Source of the DNA: JAKPUX01 sp035353815
GTDB taxonomy: Bacteria; Zhuqueibacterota; Zhuqueibacteria; Residuimicrobiales; Residuimicrobiaceae
Direction of reading: 5' to 3'
NCBI GenBank assembly: GCA_035353815.1
Contig: DAOQAG010000003.1
Location: 62,001 to 126,000 of the forward strand
DNA: 64,000 nucleotides
Below the pieces are notes generated by a model. That model saw nothing but the letters and a program-made list of their open reading frames with translations, was not told the origin of the DNA and made no database searches. Positions 26,308-33,617 of the stretch are shown one piece after another. Within the stretch, counting starts at the first letter, position 1, and every line of letters begins with the position of its first letter. Made by a program: the position numbers and the translations under genes.

Positions 26308-27129
26308 ATGGATATGACCGACTCGGTGATCGATACAGAGATGCTGCGGCAGAGCTTCGGCCTGGGGCGCGGCAGCGAGATTCATCTGCCCCTGGGCAGC
26401 CAATTGACCCCCGCTGCCATCGAGCTGATTGCCGAACGCGGCATCACGGTCCGCTTTATCGATGCCCTGGGCCGGGTCTATACCGGCAATCCGCCGCAGC
26501 AGCCCCTGGAGCGCATTCATCCCCTGACCGGACAGAGCACACCCCCCGGGCGCAAGCGACCGGCCTCCCCCACCCCGGGCAAGGCCGATACGGAGCTGCT
26601 GACCCACCTCGATGGCGATTCCCTGGTCCCCAAAACCCATCCGCGCATCGCCCTGCGCGGCAAGCTGGACACACTTATCGCCTTCACCGTCCTCGCCCAG
26701 TGCGATTTCGACCGTGAGCAGCGCTTCCCCTGGCTCCACCCCTATCTGGCGGATCTCCGCTCGCATATGGGCAACCTGCTCAAGGCTGAGGTGACCGGAG
26801 AAGAAATGCCGGCAGCCGGCATGGGCGGGATCGATCTCGAAAGCCTCCATACGCTCGCGCAAAATCCGCTGCGCTATCTCGGACATGATCATATTGTACC
26901 GGAAGAAACCCAGGGAAGGAATGTGGCGCTGCTGAATGTGCTGCGCGCCTTGTGTCGCGAGGTGGAGCTGGAAGTCGTGCGTGCCTTCACCGGGTCGGAT
27001 GGCGGGATGCTCCGGCCCGATCTGCTCACGGCGGCCAACCGGCTGAGCAGCGCCATTTACGTGCTGATGCTGCTCACCTTGCTGGCGGAAGCGGGGAAAA
27101 AGGTGGAACTGGAGACCCTGGCGCTTTAG
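26308..27129 (+). CDS. EutT-like cobalamin adenosyltransferase
   Basis: 273 aa, the length of EutT (about 267). HLDGDSLVPKTHPRIALRGK and the C-terminal five-helix region (EVVRAFTGSDGGMLRPDLL) fit EutT, which makes adenosylcobalamin for ethanolamine ammonia-lyase. The N-terminal LTPAAIELIAERGITVRF is also family-like. In Salmonella EutT an HX11CCX2C metal motif sits before the HLDGD segment; here that stretch has no cysteine (only C227-like LCREV and a VLAQCDF Cys remain). The metal site is therefore absent or different. No other eut or pdu gene is nearby, so the cofactor target is unknown. A second ATG at 26314 has better spacing to GGAAAGG and may be the true start. The stop overlaps that of sufU by 4 nt. 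Confidence 0.75.
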   Translation: MDMTDSVIDTEMLRQSFGLGRGSEIHLPLGSQLTPAAIELIAERGITVRFIDALGRVYTGNPPQQPLERIHPLTGQSTPPGRKRPASPTPGKADTELLTHLDGDSLVPKTHPRIALRGKLDTLIAFTVLAQCDFDREQRFPWLHPYLADLRSHMGNLLKAEVTGEEMPAAGMGGIDLESLHTLAQNPLRYLGHDHIVPEETQGRNVALLNVLRALCREVELEVVRAFTGSDGGMLRPDLLTAANRLSSAIYVLMLLTLLAEAGKKVELETLAL

Positions 27130-27581
27130 TCGTGATCTGCGGGATGATCGTGTGCGTGCGTCTGCAGTCCCTGCAGCAGGGTACGCCAGGCGAGCATGGC
27201 GCATTTGACCCGCGTCGGAAATTCGCAGATCCCGGAAAAAGCCGCGAACTCATCCAGCTCCTCGCCCTCGGGCGGCTCATACCGCCCCTCCTTGACCATG
27301 CGGGCGAACTTGCCGGCGATCTCTTCGACCTCCTCCACCCGCAGCCCCTTGATCTTTTCGGTCATCACCGAAGCCGAGGCCTGGCTGATGACGCAGCCAT
27401 GACCCGAAAAGGCGGCCGCCGCAATCCGGCCCTCTGCCATTTTCAGGGTCAGCAGGATCTCGTCCCCGCAGAAGGGATTCTTCAATTCAAGGCGGACATC
27501 CGCATCCGCGAGTTCGCCCTTGTTGCGCGGCTGCTTGTAATGGTCGAGCAGCACTTCCTGATAGAGTTGATCTAGAGCCAT
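27126..27581 (-). CDS. sufU: SufU/IscU-type iron-sulfur scaffold
   Basis: 151 aa. The three zinc/cluster cysteines are in NPFCGDE, GHGCVISQAS and RVKCAMLAW. The EPPEGEELDEFAAFSGI stretch between the second and third cysteine is the insertion typical of SufU rather than IscU. SufU takes persulfide sulfur from SufS for cluster building. ATG 27581 lies inside the sufS stop region: the two genes overlap by 10 nt, so translation is coupled. The Asp after the first Cys (CGDE) matches the zinc-site aspartate of the family. It is the last gene of the operon. Confidence 0.95.
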   Translation of the reverse strand: MALDQLYQEVLLDHYKQPRNKGELADADVRLELKNPFCGDEILLTLKMAEGRIAAAAFSGHGCVISQASASVMTEKIKGLRVEEVEEIAGKFARMVKEGRYEPPEGEELDEFAAFSGICEFPTRVKCAMLAWRTLLQGLQTHAHDHPADHD

Positions 27582-28795
27582 TTTTTGAAATAATCCTTTG
27601 CCTGTAACAGCCCGCCCGCAAGCCGTTCGACATCCTGTTCGTCATTATACAAATAAAAGCTGGCCCGCGCAGTGGCGGGCACGCGCAGTTTGCGCATCAC
27701 CACCTGGGCACAGTGATGGCCGGAGCGGATCGCAATCTGCTTCTGGTCAAGAAAGGTGGCCAGATCATGAGGATGAATGGAGGCCAGATTGAAGGAGAGG
27801 GCCGGACCGCGCTCGGTCCGGGGTCCATACAGGGTGATCCCGGCTATCTCTCCCAGACGCTCCAGCGCCAGCCGGGTCAGGTGGTGCGTATGCGCCGCGA
27901 TCGCCGCCATACCGAGCCTCTCGAGATAATCGATCGCTGCGGCGAGACCGACCGCCCCGGCCACATTCTGGGTGCCGGCCTCGAATTTCCAGGGCACCTC
28001 ATTCCAGTCGGAGTGCAGATAATCGACACTGCTGATCATATCCCCCCCGAAGAGGAAGGGGTCCATCGCCTGCAAATGGGCCATTTTGCCATAGAGGACG
28101 CCGATGCCGAGGGGCCCGAGCATCTTGTGCCCGGAAAAAGCGAGGAAATCGGCATCCAGCGCCTGGACATCGACGGTCATGTGCGGCACGCTCTGGGCCC
28201 CGTCAACCAGAACCAGGGCGCCGGCCGCGTGGGCTTTGTCGATAAAGTCCTTGAGAGGGACAATGGTCCCGAGCGCATTGGAGGTCTGGGTGATCGCCAG
28301 CAGCCGCGTGCGCTCGTTCAGCAAGGTATCCATCCGGCCGGGATCGAGCCGCCCGGAGGCATCGAATTCAAGAAAGCGCAGGCGCGCGCCGCGCCGCTGT
28401 GCCGCCATCTGCCAGGGCACCAGATTGCTGTGGTGCTCCAGCTCGGTGACCATGATCTCATCTCCGGCGTTGACATGGCGGTCGGCCCAGGCCCGGGCGA
28501 CAATATTGATCGCCTCGGTGGCATTGCGCGTAAAGATGATCTCCTCGCTGCGCCCGGCGCCGATAAATCCCGCCACCCGGCTCCGCGCCGCCTCATAGGC
28601 CGCCGTCGCCCGTTCCGCCAGGCGGTAGGCGCCCCGGTGCGGATTGGCATTGTCGCGCTCATAAAACTGCTCCATCGCAGACAATACCTGGCGCGGCCGC
28701 TGCGCGGTGGCGGCACTGTCCAGATAGACCAGATCGCGGTTCTCCGGCTGCGCAAAGAGGGGAAAATCGGAGCGAATTTGTCGGGTATCCAGCAT
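27572..28795 (-). CDS. sufS: Cysteine desulfurase SufS
   Basis: 407 aa, a standard type II desulfurase. It removes sulfur from cysteine using pyridoxal phosphate. The motifs LDSAATAQRPRQV, NPHRGAYRLAE, LEHHSNLVPW, the PLP lysine in SGHKMLGPLG and the active-site cysteine in IRSGHHCAQ near residue 360 are all present. ATG 28795 is separated from the Rieske gene stop by a single base, so the two are read together. It hands sulfur to SufU, whose gene overlaps the end. Confidence 0.96.
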   Translation of the reverse strand: MLDTRQIRSDFPLFAQPENRDLVYLDSAATAQRPRQVLSAMEQFYERDNANPHRGAYRLAERATAAYEAARSRVAGFIGAGRSEEIIFTRNATEAINIVARAWADRHVNAGDEIMVTELEHHSNLVPWQMAAQRRGARLRFLEFDASGRLDPGRMDTLLNERTRLLAITQTSNALGTIVPLKDFIDKAHAAGALVLVDGAQSVPHMTVDVQALDADFLAFSGHKMLGPLGIGVLYGKMAHLQAMDPFLFGGDMISSVDYLHSDWNEVPWKFEAGTQNVAGAVGLAAAIDYLERLGMAAIAAHTHHLTRLALERLGEIAGITLYGPRTERGPALSFNLASIHPHDLATFLDQKQIAIRSGHHCAQVVMRKLRVPATARASFYLYNDEQDVERLAGGLLQAKDYFKKWL

Positions 28796-28796
28796 A

Positions 28797-29111
28797 CTAC
28801 GCCTCGGCCTCCACCTGGACCATCCCCCCCTCAATGCGCACCGGCCGTGTCGCCACCGCCTCATAGGCCGGAGGCGCCAGGACCTGCCCGCTGCGCAGAT
28901 CGAACGCCGCCCCGTGCAGCGCACAGCAGATCCGGCCGGGCTCAAGATAGCCCTCCGAGAGCCGTGTCGCTTCATGCGAGCAGCAATCCGCCAGGGCATA
29001 CCATCCGCTCTGCTGGTGTACCACGACCAGCGCATCATCCCCGACCATGACCCGGCGCATCTCGCCCTCCGGCAGCGCCTCCGCTGCAAACAGGGTGATG
29101 TACTCCGCCAT
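28797..29111 (-). CDS. Rieske-type [2Fe-2S] ferredoxin
   Basis: 104 aa. The cluster ligands are in DCCSHEATRLS (C-x-H with an extra Cys next to it) and CCALHGAAFDLRSG (C-x2-H), the two Rieske boxes about 15 residues apart. The pattern matches small soluble Rieske ferredoxins such as the electron donors of dioxygenases and NirD-like proteins. Being encoded inside the SUF operon, between sufT and sufS, it may supply electrons for cluster assembly or reductive sulfur release; that is inference. Starts 11 nt after the sufT stop. Confidence 0.85.
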   Translation of the reverse strand: MAEYITLFAAEALPEGEMRRVMVGDDALVVVHQQSGWYALADCCSHEATRLSEGYLEPGRICCALHGAAFDLRSGQVLAPPAYEAVATRPVRIEGGMVQVEAEA

Positions 29112-29122
29112 CCTCTCTCTCC

Positions 29123-29446
29123 CTACAAAAGACCCAGTTCCAGCCGCGCTTCTTCACTCATTTGCGAATAGTCCCAGGGCGGATCCCAGGTCATCTCGAC
29201 GTGCACTTCGCGCACACCCGGAATCGCCGCCAGCCGCGCCTCGACCTCCGGCGGCAGACTCTCCGCCACCGGGCACATCGGCGAGGTCAGGGTCATCAGC
29301 ACCTCGACGCGGCCGCGATCATCAATATCGAGGCGATAAATCAGTCCCAGGTCGTAGATATTCACCGGAATTTCGGGATCATAGAGATCGCGCAAGACCA
29401 GCACCGCCTGGTCCATCAATTCTTCGCGGTCAACGATGGCATCCAT
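29123..29446 (-). CDS. sufT: SufT (MIP18/DUF59 family) iron-sulfur assembly protein
   Basis: 107 aa. LYDPEIPVNIYDLGLIYRLD and LTSPMCPVAESLPPEVE are the DUF59/PaaD-like signatures; the CP motif carries the conserved cysteine. The end WDPPWDYSQMSEEARLELGL is the SufT-type extension not present in plain PaaD. SufT is an auxiliary factor for maturation of Fe-S proteins. The start follows the sufD stop by 3 nt, so translation is coupled. Confidence 0.92.
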   Translation of the reverse strand: MDAIVDREELMDQAVLVLRDLYDPEIPVNIYDLGLIYRLDIDDRGRVEVLMTLTSPMCPVAESLPPEVEARLAAIPGVREVHVEMTWDPPWDYSQMSEEARLELGLL

Positions 29447-29449
29447 CAG

Positions 29450-30763
29450 TTACTCCTCGCTGCCAAGACGTTCATGCACCAGCTGCTCGATCTGCGTGCG
29501 CAGGAATTCGGAGCGGATCGCCGCGCTGATCTCCCCGGCAAAAGCATGCACCATGATCTGCCGCGCCAGCGCCGCCCCGATGCCGCGCGATTGCAGATAA
29601 AAAAGCCCCTCCTGGTCCATCTGGCCGATCGCCCCCCCGTGCGTGCAGCGGACATCATCGGCGAAAATCTCCAGCTGCGGCTGACTGTCTGCCAAGGCTT
29701 CGTCGGAAAGCAGCAGGTTCTTGTTATGTTGAATCGCATCGGTACGCTGCGCCTCGCGCGCGACAAATATCCGGCCATTGAAAACCGCATGCGCCTTGTC
29801 CTGCAGAATGCCCTTGTAAAGCTGCCGGCTGTAGGTATGCGGCTGGAGATGGCGCAGCGTTGTATGATGGTCGATATGCTGCCGGCCCTCAGGCATGTAG
29901 AGACCATGGAGCGTCGCCTCCGCCTCCTGGCCGGCCAGTTCGACGGTCAGATCGTGCCGCACCAATCGCCCGCCGAAATCGAATGCAAAGCGCCCGTACT
30001 GGCTGGCCCGCCCCAGCGTGGCGCGGGTATAGCTGATGTGATGCGCTGCCGGGCTTTCGCGCTGCACCACGTAATGGGTGAGCCGGCTTTCTGCGCCGAT
30101 CACCACATCCACCACAGGATTGGTGAAATGATGCGAATCAGCCCCCCCGCTGTAAATCTCGGTGAGCTGCGCCTCGGAGCGGTCGCCCATGAACACCACC
30201 ACCCGGGGATGGACGACGGCGGGGTCGGGCGTGTCGACATGATGGACGATTTCGAGCGGCACGAGCAAACTGAGCCGATCAGGAATGGTCACCACTACAC
30301 TCTCCTCCGCCAGGGCCGCGTTGAGCAGCGCAAACGGTGTCTCGCTCTGCGCCATGGTCTCGCGCATCCGCTCTCCCGCCCGCTCGAGCATACCGTTATG
30401 AAGCGCGGAGGAGAGGTGCAAGGTGAAGGATTCCGCCCCGTCAGGAAGGCGGGACTCCTGCGGGCTGAAACGGCCATTGATAAATACCAGGCGATAGGCG
30501 GAGGGATCCAGGAGGGCGGCCTCCCCCACCGGCAGCCGGTCCGGGCCGGCAAATTCCAGCGCCTGACACCAGTCGCTCTCCGCCAGGGCGGAGACATCGG
30601 TAAATCGCCAACGCTCCTGCTTCAGCGTCGGGAATCCCTGCGCGACGAAGCGCGCCCATGCTTCACGCCGCACCTCTTGCAGGAGTTCCGGAGCGGCCGC
30701 CCCCGTCTCCTGCCGCAGGCGATAATGTGCCTCGGGCCACACGATGCTGACCTTTTCTTTCAT
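29450..30763 (-). CDS. sufD: Fe-S assembly protein SufD
   Basis: 437 aa. SufD forms the SufBC2D scaffold with SufB and SufC. The conserved parts are the RHDLTVELAGQEAEATLHGL strand, HTTLRHLQPHTYSRQLYKG, GRIFVAREAQRTDAIQHNKN and the final ADDVRCTHGGAIGQMDQEGLF stretch. The CTHG motif contains the conserved Cys/His of the family. It lies between sufC and sufT and is read in the same direction, 13 nt after the sufC stop. Confidence 0.95.
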   Translation of the reverse strand: MKEKVSIVWPEAHYRLRQETGAAAPELLQEVRREAWARFVAQGFPTLKQERWRFTDVSALAESDWCQALEFAGPDRLPVGEAALLDPSAYRLVFINGRFSPQESRLPDGAESFTLHLSSALHNGMLERAGERMRETMAQSETPFALLNAALAEESVVVTIPDRLSLLVPLEIVHHVDTPDPAVVHPRVVVFMGDRSEAQLTEIYSGGADSHHFTNPVVDVVIGAESRLTHYVVQRESPAAHHISYTRATLGRASQYGRFAFDFGGRLVRHDLTVELAGQEAEATLHGLYMPEGRQHIDHHTTLRHLQPHTYSRQLYKGILQDKAHAVFNGRIFVAREAQRTDAIQHNKNLLLSDEALADSQPQLEIFADDVRCTHGGAIGQMDQEGLFYLQSRGIGAALARQIMVHAFAGEISAAIRSEFLRTQIEQLVHERLGSEE

Positions 30764-30776
30764 CGCCGACCCTCGC

Positions 30777-31544
30777 CTATGCCGTCAGCGCCGCCTGCGC
30801 GGCGCGGAGCTTGATGTCATCATAGCCGTTGGCCTCCAGCTCGAGGGCCAGAGACTTGTCGCCGGACCGGACAATGCGGCCGTCATAGAGGACATGGACA
30901 AAATCGGGGACGATATAATTGAGCAGCCGCTGGTAGTGCGTGACGACGACAAAGGCATTGTCGGGTGCGCGCAATTTATTGACTCCGCCGGCGACGATCC
31001 GCAAGGCGTCAATATCGAGTCCAGAGTCGGTTTCGTCCAGAATCGCCAGGCGCGGCTGGAGCACCGCCATTTGCAGGATCTCGTTGCGCTTCTTTTCGCC
31101 GCCCGAAAAGCCTTCGTTGATGGAACGATTGAGAAAAACCGGATCCATCTCCACCAGCTTTAATTTTTCGCGCACCTGCTTGAGAAAATCAGCCGCGCCG
31201 AGGCGGCTTTCGCCGCGGTGCGCGCGCACCTCATTCAAGGCCGTGCGCAAAAAATAAGAGGTGTTGACCCCCGGGATTTCCACCGGATACTGAAAGGCGA
31301 GAAAAACACCTTCGCGCGCGCGCAGCTCCGGTGCAAGCTTCAGCAGATCCAGGCCCTGATACCTGACCTCGCCCCCGAGAATCTCGTAGCCGCTGCGCCC
31401 CGCCAGCACCTGGGCCAGGGTGCTCTTGCCCGAACCGTTGGGCCCCATGATGGCATGCACCTCGCCCGGCTGAACCGTAAGGGTGATGCCCTTGAGAATC
31501 TCCCGCCCCTCGATGCCCACCCGCAAATCTCTGATTTCAAGCAT
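30777..31544 (-). CDS. sufC: Fe-S assembly ATPase SufC
   Basis: 255 aa from the ATG at 31544, chosen because GGAG lies 7 nt upstream; the ATG six bases earlier is too close to that site. Walker A is GPNGSGKST (residues 34-42), the Q-loop segment AFQYPVEIPGVNTS, the signature GFSGGEKKRNEILQ and the Walker B end LDETDSGLDIDAL. SufC is the soluble ABC-type ATPase that moves the SufBD scaffold. The start is 34 nt after the sufB stop. Confidence 0.96.
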   Translation of the reverse strand: MLEIRDLRVGIEGREILKGITLTVQPGEVHAIMGPNGSGKSTLAQVLAGRSGYEILGGEVRYQGLDLLKLAPELRAREGVFLAFQYPVEIPGVNTSYFLRTALNEVRAHRGESRLGAADFLKQVREKLKLVEMDPVFLNRSINEGFSGGEKKRNEILQMAVLQPRLAILDETDSGLDIDALRIVAGGVNKLRAPDNAFVVVTHYQRLLNYIVPDFVHVLYDGRIVRSGDKSLALELEANGYDDIKLRAAQAALTA

Positions 31545-31578
31545 ATCCATTCTCCGAAAAAAATACATCCGGGGCGTC

Positions 31579-33024
31579 TCAGCCCACGCTTCCTTCCAGA
31601 CTGACACTCAACAGTTTTTGCGCCTCCACGGCGAACTCCATCGGCAGCTCGGCCAGCACCTCACGGCAAAAGCCGTTGACGATCATCGAGACCGCATCCT
31701 CGCGCGCTATGCCACGCTGGTTGAGGTAAAAAATTTGGTCCTCGCCGATCTTGGAGGTCGTGGCCTCATGCTCGACCCGGGCGGTGCTGTTCTTGACCTC
31801 GATATAGGGAAAGGTGTGGGCCCCGCAGCGATCTCCAATCAGGAGCGAATCGCATTGGGAAAAATTGCGCGCCTGCACGGCGCTCTTGAGCACCTTGACC
31901 TGTCCGCGGTAACTGTTCTGGCTCACCCCGGCCGCAATGCCTTTGGAAACAATGGTGCTGCGCGTACCCTTGCCGATATGGATCATCTTGGTCCCGGTAT
32001 CGGCCTGCTGGTGATGATTGGTCATCGCAACCGAATAAAACTCTCCGATCGAATGATCCCCCTTGAGGATGCAGCTGGGATACTTCCAGGTGATGGCCGA
32101 GCCGGTCTCGACCTGGGTCCAGGAGATATGCGCATGCGCGCCGTCACACAGGCCGCGCTTGGTGACAAAATTGTAGACACCGCCGCGCCCCTCCTTGTCG
32201 CCGGGATACCAGTTCTGCACGGTGGAATACTTGATCTGGGCGCGCTCCCTGGCGATCAATTCGACCACGGCCGCATGCAGCTGATTCTCCTTGCGGATCG
32301 GCGCCGTGCAGCCCTCGAGATAACTGACATAGGCCCCCTCTTCGGCAATGATCAGGGTGCGCTCGAATTGCCCGGTGTTGGCGGCATTGATGCGGAAATA
32401 GGTCGAAAGCTCCATCGGACAGCGCACCCCTTTGGGCACATAGATGAAGGAGCCGTCGCTGAAAACCGCCGAATTCAGCGCAGCATAAAAATTATCCGTC
32501 GCCGGAACCACCATCCCGAGATACTCCTGCACCAAATCGGGATAGCGCTGCACCGCTTCGGAAAAGGAACAAAAAATGATCCCCAGTTGCGCCAGCTTTT
32601 CCTTAAAGGTCGTCGCCACCGAAACACTGTCCAGGACCGCGTCGACGGCCACACCCGCCAGCGACTGCTGCTCCTCCAACGGAATGCCGAGTTTATTGTA
32701 GAGCGCCAGGATCTCGGGATCCACCTCATCCAGGCGCTTTGGCCCGGCATGACTTTTGGGGGCGGAATAGTAAATGATATCCTGATAATCGATGGGCGGA
32801 AATTTCACGTTGGCCCAGCGCGGCTCCTTCAGGGTCAGCCAGTGGCGATAGGCCTTGAGCCGCCATTCCAGCATAAAGGCAGGTTCCTGCTTGCGGGCCG
32901 AAATGGCGCGGATGATCTCCTCGTTCAGCCCCTTGGGCAGCGTTTCCGCCTCAATCGCGGAGGTAAACCCGTACTTGTATTCCTGATTGGCCAGGGATTC
33001 AAGCTGATCGACTTCTTTGCTCAT
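31579..33024 (-). CDS. sufB: Fe-S assembly protein SufB
   Basis: 481 aa, standard for SufB. Conserved motifs include AEEGAYVSYLEGCTAPIRKE, the segment VQNWYPGDKEGRGGVYNFVT, the KSAVQARNFSQCDSLLIGD loop with the conserved Cys, and EHEATTSKIGEDQIFYL. SufB carries the nascent cluster in the SufBC2D complex. ATG 33024 has AGGAAG at 4-8 nt upstream. The gene begins 7 nt after the regulator stop, so the regulator and sufB share an mRNA. Confidence 0.96.
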   Translation of the reverse strand: MSKEVDQLESLANQEYKYGFTSAIEAETLPKGLNEEIIRAISARKQEPAFMLEWRLKAYRHWLTLKEPRWANVKFPPIDYQDIIYYSAPKSHAGPKRLDEVDPEILALYNKLGIPLEEQQSLAGVAVDAVLDSVSVATTFKEKLAQLGIIFCSFSEAVQRYPDLVQEYLGMVVPATDNFYAALNSAVFSDGSFIYVPKGVRCPMELSTYFRINAANTGQFERTLIIAEEGAYVSYLEGCTAPIRKENQLHAAVVELIARERAQIKYSTVQNWYPGDKEGRGGVYNFVTKRGLCDGAHAHISWTQVETGSAITWKYPSCILKGDHSIGEFYSVAMTNHHQQADTGTKMIHIGKGTRSTIVSKGIAAGVSQNSYRGQVKVLKSAVQARNFSQCDSLLIGDRCGAHTFPYIEVKNSTARVEHEATTSKIGEDQIFYLNQRGIAREDAVSMIVNGFCREVLAELPMEFAVEAQKLLSVSLEGSVG

Positions 33025-33031
33025 CTCTTCC

Positions 33032-33442
33032 TCACAATCCGGCCGTGCGCTCAAGATCGGCCAGGGTGACCGACTGCAGGTAATTGAACATTTGCCGCTG
33101 CAGCGGCCGTATTGCGCCCTTGAAATCGCAGAATTCCGAGCGTTCGCAGCCCTCCCCCCTGGCGCCGCAGGCGGTGATCCGGAACGGGCCCTCCACGGCC
33201 TCCATCACCTCAGCCAGGTTGATGCCGTCCATGCGGCGCTCGAGGCGGTAGCCGCCGTTGACCCCCTGCAGCGAATTCACCATGCCCTGCCTCGCGAGGC
33301 GCTGCATCAGCTTGGCCAACAGGGCCAACGGGATACGGCAGGCTTCGGCAATCTCGCGCACGGTCGCGGTCCCCTCGGCGCTCTGGTGGAGATGGCGCAG
33401 CGCCAGGATGCTGTACTCGGTTTTTTTGGATACTCTGAACAT
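33032..33442 (-). CDS. Rrf2-family (IscR/SufR-like) Fe-S regulator
   Basis: 136 aa. The N-terminal winged helix-turn-helix (RVSKKTEYSILALRHLHQS, then MQRLARQGMVNSLQGVNGGY) is typical of Rrf2 proteins. Three cysteines in ITACGARGEGCERSEFC, spaced 6 and 6, match the cluster ligands of IscR-type members, so DNA binding probably depends on a [2Fe-2S] cluster. As the first gene of the SUF operon it most likely senses iron-sulfur status and controls its own promoter; the dyad at 33448-33468 is the likely site. Calling it iscR or sufR would need a tree. Confidence 0.9.
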   Translation of the reverse strand: MFRVSKKTEYSILALRHLHQSAEGTATVREIAEACRIPLALLAKLMQRLARQGMVNSLQGVNGGYRLERRMDGINLAEVMEAVEGPFRITACGARGEGCERSEFCDFKGAIRPLQRQMFNYLQSVTLADLERTAGL

Positions 33443-33447
33443 ACTAT

Positions 33448-33468
33448 ATAGGACCTTTTTAGTCTTAT
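33448..33468 (-). promoter_or_regulatory. Probable Rrf2/IscR-like operator of the SUF operon
   Basis: On the minus strand ATAAGACTAAAAAGGTCCTAT is a partial dyad with ATA-GAC...GTC-TAT symmetry, very close to the IscR type 1 site pattern (ATA..GACT.....AGTC..TAT) although with tighter spacing. It ends 5 nt before the regulator ATG. Binding is inferred. Confidence 0.55.
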
Positions 33469-33533
33469 TTTAATGGGATAACATCGGCTGACCCGAATTT
33501 GTTCCCACCGCGGCTGCTTTTCCGGATTTAGTT

Positions 33534-33564
33534 AAAAAAAAGCCCCGGCGGTGCGCGCCAGGGC
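33534..33564 (-). terminator. Terminator after the PpiD-like gene
   Basis: On the minus strand GCCC-GGCG... pairs as GCCC/GGGC plus GGCG/CGCC with one internal mismatch, followed by eight U. It lies 54 nt past the stop at 33618. Confidence 0.75.
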
Positions 33565-33617
33565 TCCAATTCCAGCAACAGGGCCAATCCGCCCGCAATG
33601 GGCGGCGGCGCCAGATT

